Part shown: piece by piece, positions 1-12,827 of the stretch
Numbering within the stretch: the stretch's first letter is position 1
Layout of the letters: each line of letters starts with the position of its first letter
Translations under genes and position numbers: made by a program
Notes under the pieces: generated by a model
Told to the model about the DNA's origin: nothing
Seen by the model: the letters and a program-made list of their open reading frames with translations, nothing else
The model's database searches: none
Assembly (NCBI RefSeq): GCF_026151205.1
Contig: NC_087082.1
Location: 17,949,401 to 18,013,400, forward strand
Origin: Bolinopsis microptera
Lineage: Eukaryota > Ctenophora > Tentaculata > Lobata > Bolinopsidae
DNA length: 64,000 nucleotides
Direction: 5' to 3'

Positions 1-205
1 TTGTATGATGATTTTTACTTTTTTTGTCGTCAGATTATTTATGTGAAAATACCTTCATGTTTGATATTGCTTTTTTTTGATAATTTGAATTTGTAATGGT
101 AGAATAACCTGTATACCAAGACGAGTTCGTTAGTGTTATCCTTGGTCATTTCATGTTTAAAGTTTAATCAATTCCTGTATAATACCATTCATTACAAACA
201 TACAG

Positions 206-3200
206 CTGGAGTACTTCGTTTTCAGCGCGGAAGCACCAGAGCCCTGGGTTATCGGGTCATGGCAAACTGGAGATTCAGCAGCGACTAATATTAATCAGGT
301 AAGGACCTTTCTAATCAATGTGAATAGAAGGGTCTGAAAAGCATTTTCCTTTCATCGTGAACCATTAAAATATTATGGAAGTCGGATCAAGTGCAAATCA
401 TGATTAATATCTTGCATCTTTCTCATTATAAACGCGTTCGGAACCTTTAGATAACTCAAATTCAATTCAATAAATAAACTTGAAGATAATATTTTTGTTT
501 CAGACACAGTTGAAGGAGTTACTCCGTTCTTGGGACATGACTGAAACATCGTCCGAGTGCGAGAAATGCAAGCCAGGCTGGGTATGACTTGTTTTACCAC
601 TTCTTTGCTTCAAAGATCAGTGCTCATCAAACATGATCCCCTTGTTGTTATTTTTCACACTCACAGTATTAAAACGAAAGCCTTCCAACCAATACTCCAA
701 TGGATAACCATTTCACAGGTCGTAGACACCGTCCGAGATCAGTGTTGTTACGATTGTGTCAAGTGTGAGTTTGAGCTGTTCCAGTATACCAAACCAAACG
801 ATTTTGAGAATTGTCACAACTGCTCGACATCACAACGTGCTATCAACGGGTACATGAGTGAAGTTTCTTACCATATTACAGTTTTTTCCTCCTCGCATGT
901 TTATAATTTAATTCATATTTGTTTATAACTTAATTCATATTTAGAACTTTTTAACGAGAGTGCTGACTTACCAACTAAGGCTTAACGTTGATCAGTTTTT
1001 TTAAATCTTTCAAATCTATCACCAGTACGGGTTGCGAGGATATTGCTATCAGCCGTATATCCTTCTCTGATCCACTGGAATCAACAGTCCTCGTGTTTTC
1101 TTTTCTTGGAATCATATGTAAGTTTTTGTTGTTTTGTTGTTGTTTTGTTGCTGCTAGTAGCATTTATTGATAAAATACATAAAACGAATAAAGTAAAACT
1201 GTTGCATTTTCAAATGATAATTTCTCATCTTAATCCTCCTCAAGGTGTGTCCATGACGTATTGGTATATGTTTGTGTACAATTACTCTCCAATAGCCCGA
1301 GCCTCTGGAAGATCTTATATGTTACTGGTAGCTATCTGCACCTGTCTTATCTTCACCAGCCCACTAGTTCTTTTTGCCGGTATGTTCACCCTTCAGGTAC
1401 CAAACACATGTGACTTTCAGAATTAAGTTTCAGTCACCACCAACATAACGATTACAAATCAAAAATGTTTGTCTCTTCAACATTCAAACTACCTGTTTAG
1501 TAATACATATAAACATTTACTCTTAAACAGAAGGTTGATAGTTCAAATAAAATTATGGTTCATGACCTCAATTTTGATTAAGATGATTGATAATAATAAC
1601 AACATTGAACATCCCCAGAACCGAGTAAGTTTATCTGTATGGTGCAGCGAGTAGTCGTGGCTGGTCCTACGGTAGGCATCATAGCAGCTTGCCTTGTAAG
1701 AACCTTTTCCATTGACAGGATATTCAGGTAAGCTAAATTAAAATAATTATAGTATAGTTAGCTTAATAATTTCGCCGTCTCGTTTCCCGTGTGTTCCAGA
1801 CTAATCATTAATCCTTTTAATGTTCAGTGGATTTTATGCTGATAAAGTTATATGGTTAAAAAGTAAACACGAATGTTTGAAAAATCAATTTCAGGCACCC
1901 AGGAGTTCGCCAGAGATTACTGAGTAAGAGACTCGTGCTTCTGACAATTGCTTTCCTTATCGTTATTGAGCTGTTTATAGAGTCCATTATAATCGTGTCC
2001 ATGCCTTCCAAACCAAGGAACGATACGAAGGACTACGAGGTGAGAAACGGAATTATTAGGATTTGCATATATTATGTTAAACTGCATCGGGGTTAAAGTG
2101 ACAACTCTTAACATTAACAAAATTACTATTTCGCTTGCCCAAAATCAATGTTCATATTTTGATATTTCTAGACTGTGAGGGTGATTACATTTTCAGTCAA
2201 TAACACTGGAATGCAAGATGCCAGAGGAGGACATCATGCTGACCTTCATTTTTCCTGGGATGTTAACAATATTATGTGGAATATTTGCTCTCAGAATAAG
2301 AAAGGTAAGTGTTGGAATGGTGTGCTGAAACCACAATACACAGCATCACCGGCTTACTTATCTTATTTTCAACCACACAAGCTAGAAAAATAATGTCCAC
2401 ACAATAGGTTGTTAGTCCTTACGTTGATAAACAAGTCTAAGGAGCAACTGTGCTGTAGTAGCACCTGCTTAACTGGTGTATATTTAGAGTATCAAATACA
2501 GTTATACCTTACTTATCGTGTCAGCTATTAAGCTAGCATTAACTGGATCAATGATCTTTAGTTTCTTAAACTATTTAGCTCGTATTGTTTTCTCTCGGGA
2601 ATCTAGAAATGGACGACGTAAGAGTGATTAATTGAGTTTGGCTTGTGATTAAACAATAAATTGGGAAATCGTTCATTAAATATTATAATTGATTGATTGA
2701 AAACCTCAAGTTGATCATCGGACAATGACTTGTGAAGTCAAGATTGAAGCGTAGCTCAGAAAATATATTTATGGGATTCTTAATTGATTAAGTGATGTGT
2801 GTTGAGTTTTACATTTTTAAAGAACTTACTGACGACATAATTAGGATCAGGATATAAATGAATGATAAACTCTGTAAACTGTGAATTAACTGTCAAATAT
2901 CCAGGTTCCATCAAACTACAATGAGTCGCGATACATAATCTTCACGATAACCATCCTTACCTTCGAGAGTGTCATATTTTTCATGAGCTTCAAAGAGCTG
3001 GACTACATTTCGTACATCAGATACTCAGTCGTTTGCATAATTGTGGGAGATTACATGACCTACTTTGCTTTGTTCCTCCCAAGACTTTACATTATTATAT
3101 TCAAGCCGGAACGGAACACTCTTCAGCTCCAGTGCTCTGCTAACGGACAGTTTTTGTTGGCCAAGACAGTGGACAGGGGATGTAACACCAGCTTGTCGGT

Positions 3201-3294
3201 TGGGGAGGATGTTATGATGAGACTCAGTTCCGGAACCGAGGATGAAATGATGACAAAAATAAATGATCCCGATCAAAGGGTTTCAGCTCTTTGA
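206..3294 (+). CDS. Class C G-protein-coupled receptor (mGluR/CaSR-like), 3' part
   Basis: Nine exons join in one frame with GT-AG introns: 206-298, 504-581, 719-849, 1026-1117, 1245-1379, 1619-1727, 1895-2039, 2197-2304, 2905-3294 (427 codons including the stop). The 5' ligand-binding exons lie before the window. In order I see the end of the Venus-flytrap domain (PEPWVIGSW), a cysteine-rich linker (CEKCKPGW, then several C-x2-C pairs), and a seven-helix domain with class C hallmarks: SPIARASGRS in the first intracellular loop, FICMVQRVVV in helix 3, VPSNYNESRYI before helix 6 and LPRLYIIIFKPERN after helix 7. Class C receptors sense amino acids, GABA or Ca2+ at the plasma membrane; the ligand cannot be told here. 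The tail is short (about 60 residues) with no recognised motif. The alternative acceptor at 2172 would put the eighth exon in the wrong frame; the one before 2197 restores helix 5. Confidence 0.9.
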
Positions 3295-3346
3295 TTTTTC
3301 AATACGCATTCTCTTGAGCCAACCCATGAGCGGGATATGAATACCT

Positions 3347-3370
3347 CATTTCATTTCATTTCATTTCATT
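3347..3370. repeat. (TTTCA)n microsatellite
   Basis: About five copies of the pentamer CATTT lie just downstream of the receptor stop codon, probably in the 3' UTR or flank. Confidence 0.85.
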
Positions 3371-3956
3371 GCGTGCCTCGAATTTTTTGATTTGTTTGAA
3401 ATTGTATGAAACATTTATTTTTATTTATTGCTTAAATCTTGCTACTGTATTTATTTTGTTTGTAATTATCGATTTTCAGCTCATACTTGTTAACTTACGT
3501 ATTTTTAATTTGTTTCCTATAACTATAAAGACATGTTCATTTGAGGATATTGGTATTTGGTACACACACAAAAAATAACGTTTACGACATTAGTGGCTTA
3601 ATTTTTGCATTTATTAACCTAACATGTTCAGAAGTACTGAACATTAGCCCCGTGACCCATTATACTCCAATGCTCAGAAAGAAAATTTCTTGTTGGTGGT
3701 AGGCAACCTGTAAGCAGTCGACACTTGCTTCCCGGTTGGAAGTTTATTTGCATTTAATTAAGGGTTTGGACAATGGAAACGAGCGTGATAACAAAGGGTA
3801 CACAATATTAAACTATAAAACAACACAATGAATAATCAGACAGACTTCTACTTCAAATCCTAATTAACCAGACTCATATCGCCCAAAAGCACCCAAAGAT
3901 CTAATACTCGAATATAAAATACAGATAGCACGGTCAACTCGCCTTGACCGTGCTTT

Positions 3957-4516
3957 ACCCTATCCTTAACCTAATCTAGATGCCCTGGACCAACCACTGT
4001 TGATTCCCCTTACCCTAATCTAGATGCCTAGAATCAACCACTGTTGGTTCTTCCTCTTACTCTAATCTAGGTGCCCTGAAACAACCATTGTTGATTCTTC
4101 CTCTTACTCTAATCTAGCTTTAGCTGTATAAGTCAACCAGTGCTGACTATTCCACCCGGACTCTTACCCTTAATCTAGCTTTACCTATCTGAGTCAACCA
4201 TTGCTGACTATTCCTCCCGGGCTCTTATTCTTAATCTAGCTTTATCTGTCTAAGTCAACCATTGCTGACTATTCCTCCGGGCTCTTACTCTTAGTCTAGC
4301 TTTATCTATCTAAGTCAACCAGTGCTGACTATTCCTCCCGGGCTCTTACTCTTAGTCTAGCTTTATCTATCTAAGTCAACCAGTGCTGACTATTCCTCCC
4401 GGGCTCTTACTCTTAATCTAGCTTTATCTGTCTAAGTCAACCAGTGCTGACTATTCCTCCCGGACTCTTACTCTTAGTCTAGCTTTATCTATCTAAGTCA
4501 ACCATTGCTGACTCTC
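3957..4516. repeat. Minisatellite, about 56-61 bp unit
   Basis: Two related families follow each other: about three degenerate units built on AATCTAGATGCCC...CAACCACTGTTGATT, then about seven units of about 61 bp built on CTAGCTTTATCTATC...CAACCAGTGCTGACT. Adjacent units are 85-98 percent alike by eye. Single half-motifs (accaaccattgttga) continue to about 4575. No gene is seen in 3295-5368. Confidence 0.9.
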
Positions 4517-4589
4517 GCTCTGCCAGAGCCCAGTGTTGTTAAGACATCCCTTGGTGTCGGACCAACCATTGTTGACCCGGCCACAACCA

Positions 4590-5368
4590 AGCCTGATAAT
4601 AGTAACTACGTAATGCTCCACTATTCTACGACCGCCAATATTATACTGACCACCATAACCATCTACCTAACTGAACGACCTAACCTTAACAGGTTCTAGC
4701 TACAGAACCTGCCCGGTATCAAAATGACCCCCCTCTCGATCGGGTAAACTGGCACTCCTCTATCCCAAAAGGCTAACCCTATTTTCCTCCCGCCCCTGAT
4801 AGTCTAAACAATCCTCCATTTCCCAGGAATCGCAAACTGTCCTGTCGATAGCCACAACATTGTAACACTAGTATTCTGTAAACACTCCATAACTCAACCT
4901 CGTACTGACCAAACATATGTTAAACTGACCTCTCTGCACTTAAACTGCAATAACTGTCGTATACTAATATATGCCCAAAATGCTACCGTCACATACTGGA
5001 CACCACGACTGCCTTATTATAATCACTACACTACCTACATATTACACAATATTACCCTAAATTCATCTCAATTAATCACGGCTTACAAACCAATCAATAA
5101 TAGTATTATTGATTGGTTAAAGCTTTAAAGGAAAGGATTTTTGGGTGAATAGCCGAAATCATTTATATCTTATTTTGGTCTGAAATACCAGAAAACGTTA
5201 TATAAGAACGATACAGTTGTTTCAAATTAAGGGCAGTTGATGTCAACATTGTCACAAAAATGATACGAAATCGTAAGTTGGTTAAATTTCGAAACATTGA
5301 TGATAAAATGAGATCATGATTAACATATATTGCAAGCATTATAAATATTATAATGGTTCGGCTCACAT
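4590..5368. other. Non-genic stretch
   Basis: AC-rich then AT-rich sequence with no supported exon, RNA gene or obvious repeat. An ORF of about 115 codons on - at 5163-5510 runs into the foldback arm and resembles no family I know. Confidence 0.5.
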
Positions 5369-8300
5369 TATAGTAAGGGGAAAAGTGGCATTCCGTTGGA
5401 TTTGAATGTTCACAAGGATTTCTCAACGGAATATGGTAGTTAGGACCCCTACGAACATAATTAGACTTGTTGCCAATTTTGTATCTCAACAGAAACACCA
5501 CTTTTACCACTTTTTACCACCTTTGTACCACCTTTCTGGTTTGCCAAATATCTTTAGTTGTGAACGTCGTAGAAGGCTGCAAATTAACCTAGAATGTTTA
5601 TCTTATCAAGGAGTAAAACTTTTGTATGAAAAATTTTGACATTTGATAATCAGCTAATTGGATAATTACTAATTAGTTATTCACCAAAAAAAGTGAAAAT
5701 TTTTTATTGGCTCAAAATGATTAAAATCGTTTGAAACACGGAGAAATGTAGTTTTTAGAAAAACTTCAAAAATTGTTCACTTAAAAATTTTTTTCGAGAC
5801 TGAAAATTTTAAAATATTTTTTTCCGCCAAAAGTGATCGAATTGCATGAAACGTGGATAAAAATGCTTTGCAGAAAAACTTCGAAGATTTTTAGATTGGG
5901 GAATACTAAAATCATCAATATTTGAAGTTGGAGTTCAGTAAATCTCGACATATTTGATATTTTAGTAATTAGGAATAGCTTAGCGGAAAGGGCTGAACCT
6001 GAAAAAGGTTAACCACACAATATTAGAGTTTCATAACTAATTACAATACAGCTTTATCAAATTCCACATAAAGAAACAGCACAAAAGGACCATTTAAGAT
6101 CGAACCGATTTTACCTGCTGTACTATCATTTTATTGATTTCAATGATCAAAACCTCTGTACCGTCAATCTTGCCAATCTATACCGGGTATCTGAATGTAC
6201 CGGACCTCTTATTTACCTCTATAATTAGACCCAGTTATGCAAGAAATGCGATTTCTCACAGGGATTTCTTTTAACTGTGCACTTTTTGTCACTCTCGCAA
6301 GAGGCCCGGTATTATAGGGGGGTATAGGAAGAGAGTGTAAATATACCTTTCATCATCCACTGTGGCTTTTTTGTATTGTGAATGCGCATGCCGCTTCGTT
6401 TGCTATGCCAGATACCTCAAATACCCCCATATCTCATTGCCAGGGTCGGGATAGAGCTGGAGATAGCATCGAGAGGTTGCTAGAAATAGCTAGATTTAGA
6501 GTAAACTGGTGGTAGCTGGGTGGTGCTAGCATGGATGTAGCAGAACGTAGCTACACGGGGTTTCATTGGAGTTGGTTATTTTAATGGCCAAAGAGTGCCG
6601 GAACTAAAGTTACTTAAGATTGCAGTTGAGGGGCAGTGTAAACCACGGTGTAGTCAGGGACACAGAGCTACAGTGCAGGAGTACTGCAAAAGAACAGTGT
6701 AGGTGATACAGTCTGCAACAGTAAAACGCCGAAGAAGGAGATAAGATTGTGACTGCAGAGGAGGAGAGGAGCTGGAACCTGATTGTGTTTGGGTTGAAAG
6801 AAGAGGAGGAAGAAGAGTGTCCTTCTCTGGTAACTGCATTTTGGAAGAGGTGGAGTGAGAACTTATTTTCAAGCGACAAGGGTGGGTTGAAAGCAACCAG
6901 GTACAGCTATCCGACCTATTAAGATCACCGTCCTGAGCTTAACAGCCTTTCATCAGAATCTGATGAAAACAGAGAGACTGACCCACCCTTTTTAGATCCA
7001 ACGAAACCCTTTATATAAATCGACTTTACCGCATGAATTACTTCATGGTATCTTCTTATCAAGGCTACAGACCTTGCCGTACCGGATTTATTGATCAAAG
7101 TGAGTCTCTTTAGCCCTCTTCTTCTTTAGAGCTTTAGGTTAGTGATCAAACTCTTCGAAACTCGCTCTTCACTGGATCTATCAGGACAGATTCACATCTT
7201 TTAGGTCTCAACCAGCCTTAGTTTTCCTGTTTTCATCATGTGGTACGTTCTGCTACCTCCATTTTAGCACCACCCAGCTTCCATCAGTTCACTCTAAGTC
7301 TAGCTTCGTCGGCGTCTGCACTGTAGCTCTGTGTCCCTGACTACACCGTGGTTTACACTGCCCCTCAACTGCAATCTTAAGTAACTTTAGTTCCGGCACT
7401 CTTTGGCCATTAAAATAACCAACTCTAATGAAACCCCGTGTAGCTACGTTCTGCTACATCCATGCTAGCACCACCCAGCTACCACCAGTTTACTCTAAAT
7501 CTAGCTATTTCTAGCAACCTCTCGATGCTATCTCCAGCTCTATCCCGACCCTGGCAATGAGATATGGGGGTATTTGAGGTATCTGGCATAGCAAACGAAG
7601 CGGCATGCGCATTCACAATACAAAAAAGCCACAGTGGATGATGAAAGGTATATTTACACTCTCTTCCTATACCCCCCTATAATACCGGGCCTCTTGCGAG
7701 AGTGACAAAAAGTGCACAGTTAAAAGAAATCCCTGTGAGAAATCGCATTTCTTGCATAACTGGGTCTAATTATAGAGGTAAATAAGAGGTCCGGTACATT
7801 CAGATACCCGGTATAGATTGGCAAGATTGACGGTACAGAGGTTTTGATCATTGAAATCAATAAAATGATAGTACAGCAGGTAAAATCGGTTCGATCTTAA
7901 ATGGTCCTTTTGTGCTGTTTCTTTATGTGGAATTTGATAAAGCTGTATTGTAATTAGTTATGAAACTCTCATATTGTGTGGTTAACCTTTTTCAGGTTCA
8001 GCCCTTTCCGCTAAGCTATTCCTAATTACTAAAATATCAAATATGTCGAGATTTACTGAACTCCAACTTCAAATATTGATGATTTTAGTATTCCCCAATC
8101 TAAAAATCTTCGAAGTTTTTCTGCAAAGCATTTTTATCCACGTTTCATGCAATTCGATCACTTTTGGCGGAAAAAAATATTTTTAAATTTTTCCAAGTCT
8201 CGAAAAAAATTTTTAAGTGAACAATTTTTGAAGTTTTTCTAAAAACTACATTTCTCCGTGTTTCAAACGATTTTAATCATTTTGAGCCAATAAAAAATTT

Positions 8301-8638
8301 TCACTTTTTTTGGTGAATAACTAATTAGTAATTATCCAATTAGCTGATTATCAAATGTCAAAATTTTTCATACAAAAGTTTTACTCCTTGATAAGATAAA
8401 CATTCTAGGTTAATTTGCAGCCTTCTACGACGTTCACAACTAACGATATTTGGCAAACCAGAAAGGTGGTACAAAGGTGGTAAAAAGTGGTAAAAGTGGT
8501 GTTTCTGTTGAGATACAAAATTGGCAACAAGTCTAATTATGTTCGTAGGGGTCCTAACTACTATATTCCGTTGAGAAATCCTTGTGAACATTCAAATCCA
8601 ACGGAACCCTTAAATCGACCAATTTTCCCCTTACTATA
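5369..8638. mobile_element. Large foldback element, 1.3 kb inverted arms
   Basis: Left arm 5369-6678 and right arm 7316-8638 are reverse complements with only scattered differences. The outer ends are TATAGTAAGGGGAAAA and its complement, and each is next to TA, so a TA target duplication is possible. The central 637 bp is unique apart from a segment of about 62 bp at 7246-7308 that recurs in direct orientation at 7447-7506 (GTTCTGCTACxTCCAT...TAGCACCACCCAGCT). No transposase is visible, so this is non-autonomous. The mirror-image ORFs at 5406-5639 (+) and 8358-8591 (-) are simply the same sequence in the two arms. Confidence 0.8.
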
Positions 8639-8944
8639 AAAAGTAAGGACTGTTGAGTGTTGATTCGAAAATTCCTTTAATCATGGCAAGTGGTTGATTT
8701 AAGAGAGAGTTGACCAGTTTCTTTATGATCTAAGGGTACCATTTAACAAAAAGTTGTTTAATATGTAGATAATAGTCATACATTAATAGTCATACTATCC
8801 TATCAACATTTGAACATTTTTTGACAAATTTTGCCTAGAGGACGAACCGATTATTTCAATCTTTGGAGCTTTATAAAGTTTCATAAAAACAAAAATGTCA
8901 ACTATGCACCAGGGAACAACGAAAAAGCATCATGTAATCTTTTT

Positions 8945-9055
8945 TAAGGAAACTCGTATAAACAGTCCACACCATTAAAAGAAACTCAAATAAACAGTCC
9001 ACACCATTATAATAAGAAACATATATAAACAGTCCACACCATTAAAATAAACTCA
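8945..9055. repeat. Short tandem repeat, about 43 bp unit x3
   Basis: Three units share TAAACAGTCCACACCATTA. They lie just 3' of the tandem-exon gene on -, in its 3' UTR or flank. The rest of 8639-9110 is AT-rich with no feature. Confidence 0.7.
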
Positions 9056-9110
9056 TATTTATATATAAATATAATAACTATTTTAATATAAATAATAACT
9101 TTTTTAATAA

Positions 9111-12100
9111 CTATCTTTTATTATAATCGTTTGAACAGCTCCAGAACTGAATTCTATCTTTCAATACTATGAGAAGGTGTCTCTCAGCGGGAGTCCAAAC
9201 ACCAGGTGTCAAGTTAACAAAGTACTCTAAAATCACCTTGCCGTCCTCGTAACGACAATCTGTTTTGTCTGTATCCAGAGTACACGCTGTGACGGGAGTG
9301 TTTTGTAGTAAGCGGTACAATGATGGTTCATAGATGGTCACCTAAACTTTAAAGTCACGTTAGTGCCTTCGCTTGCGCTTGGCACTTTATCAAGTTTATG
9401 GTGCATTTTAGATAATAAGTATTGAAAATATATGCGTCATAAACACGCGAATGTACCAGTTTTATTATCATCGTCAACAGTCACCGCGATAATTTTATAA
9501 ACTCGTAAAACTACAGAAAACACTTACTTCCGTCACCCAAACACGTAACTTGATGTCTAAAACCACAAACATCATCGTTCGGTGAGTTCAGTTTTTCTTT
9601 CATTATTGCAATCGAATATTCACCAGTTGCTTCGGCAGTGCAAGGCGCTGGCTGAAATATATACCTACTGTTAAAGTTGTGACAGGTATATATCTACATT
9701 CTACAACGAGTACAAGTTTCTTTGACGAAAAAGCGGCTTATATCTTAAAAAGCGGCTTATATATAGAAAAAGCGGTTTATTTACAAGCCTCTTTTTCTTA
9801 CCTGTGAAAACTTTACAAATAAATAGAATGTAATAAATACTAAATAAATCATATAAACAGATTAACAAATAAACAAAAAAGCACCTGCTCAACAGTGTTT
9901 GCAACAACCATCTGCTGCAATCCCGTACCAGTGGACAATAGGTTTGAACAGCTCCAGAACTGAATTCTATCTTTCAATACTATGAGAAGCTCTCTCTCAG
10001 CGGGAGTCCAAACACCAGGTGTCAAGTTAACAAAGTACTCTAAAATCACCTTGCCGTCCTCGTAACGACAATCTGTTTTGTCTGTATCCAGAGTACACGC
10101 TGTGACGGGAGTGTTTTGTAGTAAGCGGTACAATGATGGTTCATAGATGGTCACCTAAACTTTAAAGTCACGTTAGTGCCTTCGCTTGCGCTTGGCACTT
10201 TATCAAGTTTATGGTGCATTTTAGATAATAAGTATTGAAAATATATGCGTCATAAACACGCGAATGTACCAGTTTTATTATCATCGTCAACAGTCACCGC
10301 GATAATTTTATAAACTCGTAAAACTACAGAAAACACTTACTTCCGTCACCCAAACACGTAACTTGATGTCTAAAACCACAAACATCATCGTTCGGTGAGT
10401 TCAGTTTTTCTTTCATTATTGCAATCGAATATTCACCAGTTGCTTCGGCAGTGCAAGGCGCTGGCTGAAATATACACCTACTGTTAAAGTTGTGACAGGT
10501 ATATATCTACATTCTACAACGAGTACAAGTTTCTTTGACGAAAAAGCGGCTTATATTTTTAAAAGCAGCTTATATATAAGCGAAAAAGCAGCTTATGTAT
10601 AGAAAAAGCGGCTTATATATAGAAAAAGCGGTTTATTTACAAGCCTCTTTTTCTTACCTGTGAAAACTTTACAAATAAATGGAATGTAATAAATACTAAA
10701 TAAATCATATAAACAGATTAACAAATAAACAAAAAAGCACCTGCTCAACAGTGTTTGCAACAACTATCTGCTGCATTCCCGTGCCAGTGGACAATAGGTT
10801 TGAACAGCTCCAGAACTGAATTGTATCTTTCAATACTATGAGAAGGTGTCTCTCAGCGGGAGTCCAAACACCAGGTGTCAAGTTAACAAAGTACTCTAAA
10901 ATCACCTTGCCGTCCTCGTAACGACAAACTGTTTTGTCTGTATCCAGAGTACACGCTGTGACGGGAGTGTTTTATAGTAAGCGGTACAATGATGGTTCAT
11001 AGATGGTCACTTAAACTTTAAAGTCACGTTAGTGCCTTCGCTTGCGCTTGGCACTTTATCAAGTTTATGGTGCATTTTAGATAATAAGTATTGAAAATAT
11101 ATGCGTCATAAACACGCGAATGTACCAGTTTTATTATCATCGTCAACAGTCACCGCGATAATTTTATAAACTCGTAAAACTACAGAAAACACTTACTTCC
11201 GTCACCCAAACACGTAACTTGATGTCTAAAACCACAAACATCATCGTTCGGTGAGTTCAGTTTTTCTTTCATTATTGCAATCGAATATTCACCAGTTGCT
11301 TCGGCAGTGCAAGGCGCTGGCTGAAATATATACCTACTGTTAAAGTTGTGACAGGTATATATCTACATTCTACAACGAGTACAAGTTTCTTTGACGAAAA
11401 AGCGGCTTATATCTTAAAAAGCGGCTTATATATAGAAAAAGCGGTTTATTTACAAGCCTCTTTTTCTTACCTGTGAAAACTTTACAAATAAATAGAATGT
11501 AATAAATACTAAATAAATCATATAAACAGATTAACAAATAAACAAAAAAGCACCTGCTCAACAGTGTTTGCAGTAACCATCTGCTGCATTCCCGTACCAG
11601 TGGACAATAGGTTTGAACAGCTCCAGAACTGAACTGTATCTTTCAATACTATGAGAAGCTCTCTCTCAGCGGGAGTCCAAACACCAGGTGTCAAGTTAAC
11701 AAAGTACTCTAAAATCACCTTGCCGTCCTCGTAACGACAATCTGTTTTGTCTGTATCCAGAGTACACGCTGTGACGGGAGTGTTTTATAGTAAGCGGTAC
11801 AATGATGGTTCATAGATGGTCACTTAAACTTTAAAGTCACGTTAGTGCCTTCGCTTGCGCTTGGCACTTTATCAAGTTTATGGTGCATTTTTAGATAATA
11901 AGTATTGAAAATATATGCGTCATAAACACGCGAATGTACCAGTTTTATTATCATCGTCAACAGTCACCGCGATAATTTTATAAACTCGTAAAACTACAGA
12001 AAACACTTACTTCCGTCACCCAAACACGTAACTTGATGTCTAAAACCACAAACATCATCGTTCGGTGAGTTCAGTTTTTCTTTCATTATTGCAATCGAAT

Positions 12101-12651
12101 ATTCACCAGTTGCTTCGGCAGTGCAAGGCGCTGGCTGAAATATACACCTACTGTTAAAGTTGTGACAGGTATATATCTACATTCTACAACGAGTACAAGT
12201 TTCTTTGACGAAAAATCGGCTTATATTTTTAAAAGCAGCTTATATATAAGCGAAAAAGCAGCTTATGTATAGAAAAAGCGGCTTATATATAGAAAAAGCG
12301 GTTTATTTACAAGCCTCTTTTTCTTACCTGTGAAAACTTTAAAAATAAATGGAATGTAATAAATACTAAATAAAGCATATAAACAGATTAACAAATAAAC
12401 AAAAAAGCACCTGCTCAACAGTGTTTGCAACACTCATCTGCTGTATTCCCGTACCAGTGGACAATAGGTTTGAACAGCTCCAGAACTGAACTGTATCTTT
12501 CAATACTATGAGAAGCTCTCTCTCAGCGGGAGTCCAAACACCAGGTGTCAAGTTAACAAAGTACTCTAAAATCACCTTGCCGTCCTCGTAACGACAATCT
12601 GTTTTGTCTGTATCCAGAGTACACGCTGTGACGGGAGTGTTTTATAGTAAG
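9111..12651 (-). CDS. Gene of tandemly duplicated two-exon cysteine-containing modules (3' end)
   Basis: Read on -, each module is a 124-nt exon (begins PAPCTAEATGEYS, ends TCLGDG) plus a 269/270-nt exon (contains EPSLYRLLQN, CTLDTDKTDC, NLTPGVWTPAE, FWSCSN; ends ANTVEQ). The pair encodes about 130 residues with six cysteines. Long exons: 9111-9342, 9885-10154, 10741-11009, 11554-11822, 12411-gap. Short exons: 9528-9651, 10341-10464, 11197-11320, 12011-12134. Acceptors and donors are consensus-like. The lowest copy diverges after FWSCSN and ends in a stop at 9111, so it is the 3'-terminal exon; the 5' part is lost in the assembly gap. Cysteines and an N-x-T site suggest an extracellular repeated domain, but I recognise no family. 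Coding status is inferred from splice sites and open frames. Confidence 0.6.
9130..12651. repeat. Dimeric tandem array, alternating about 813 and 857 bp monomers
   Basis: The same exon landmark recurs near 9130, 9942, 10798, 11612 and 12471, with spacings of about 812, 856, 814 and 859 bp. The longer monomers have extra copies of an intronic motif (AAAAAGCGGCTTATATATAG) at 10545-10640 and 12215-12300; the shorter ones have fewer at 9730-9785 and 11398-11445. The alternation means a dimer of about 1.67 kb was duplicated as a unit. Confidence 0.85.
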
Positions 12652-12751
12652 NNNNNNNNNNNNNNNNNNNNNNNNNNNNNNNNNNNNNNNNNNNNNNNNN
12701 NNNNNNNNNNNNNNNNNNNNNNNNNNNNNNNNNNNNNNNNNNNNNNNNNNN
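12652..12751. other. Assembly gap (100 N)
   Basis: Exactly 100 Ns, a conventional gap of unknown size. It cuts through a long exon of the tandem-exon gene. Confidence 0.99.

Positions 12752-12825
<74 letters not shown>
12752..12825. repeat. 74-nt G homopolymer beside the gap
   Basis: An uninterrupted run of 74 G directly after the Ns. Its position at a contig end and the homopolymer-rich sequence after it suggest a sequencing artefact rather than genomic DNA. Confidence 0.9.

Positions 12826-12827
<2 letters not shown>

Noticed and set aside
2172-2196. Upstream acceptor for the eighth receptor exon
   Set aside because: Gives the wrong frame and destroys helix 5; the acceptor before 2197 fits the family.
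5406-5639. Matching 77-codon ORFs in the two foldback arms
   Set aside because: Identity follows from the inverted repeat; no domain, start context or further exon supports coding.
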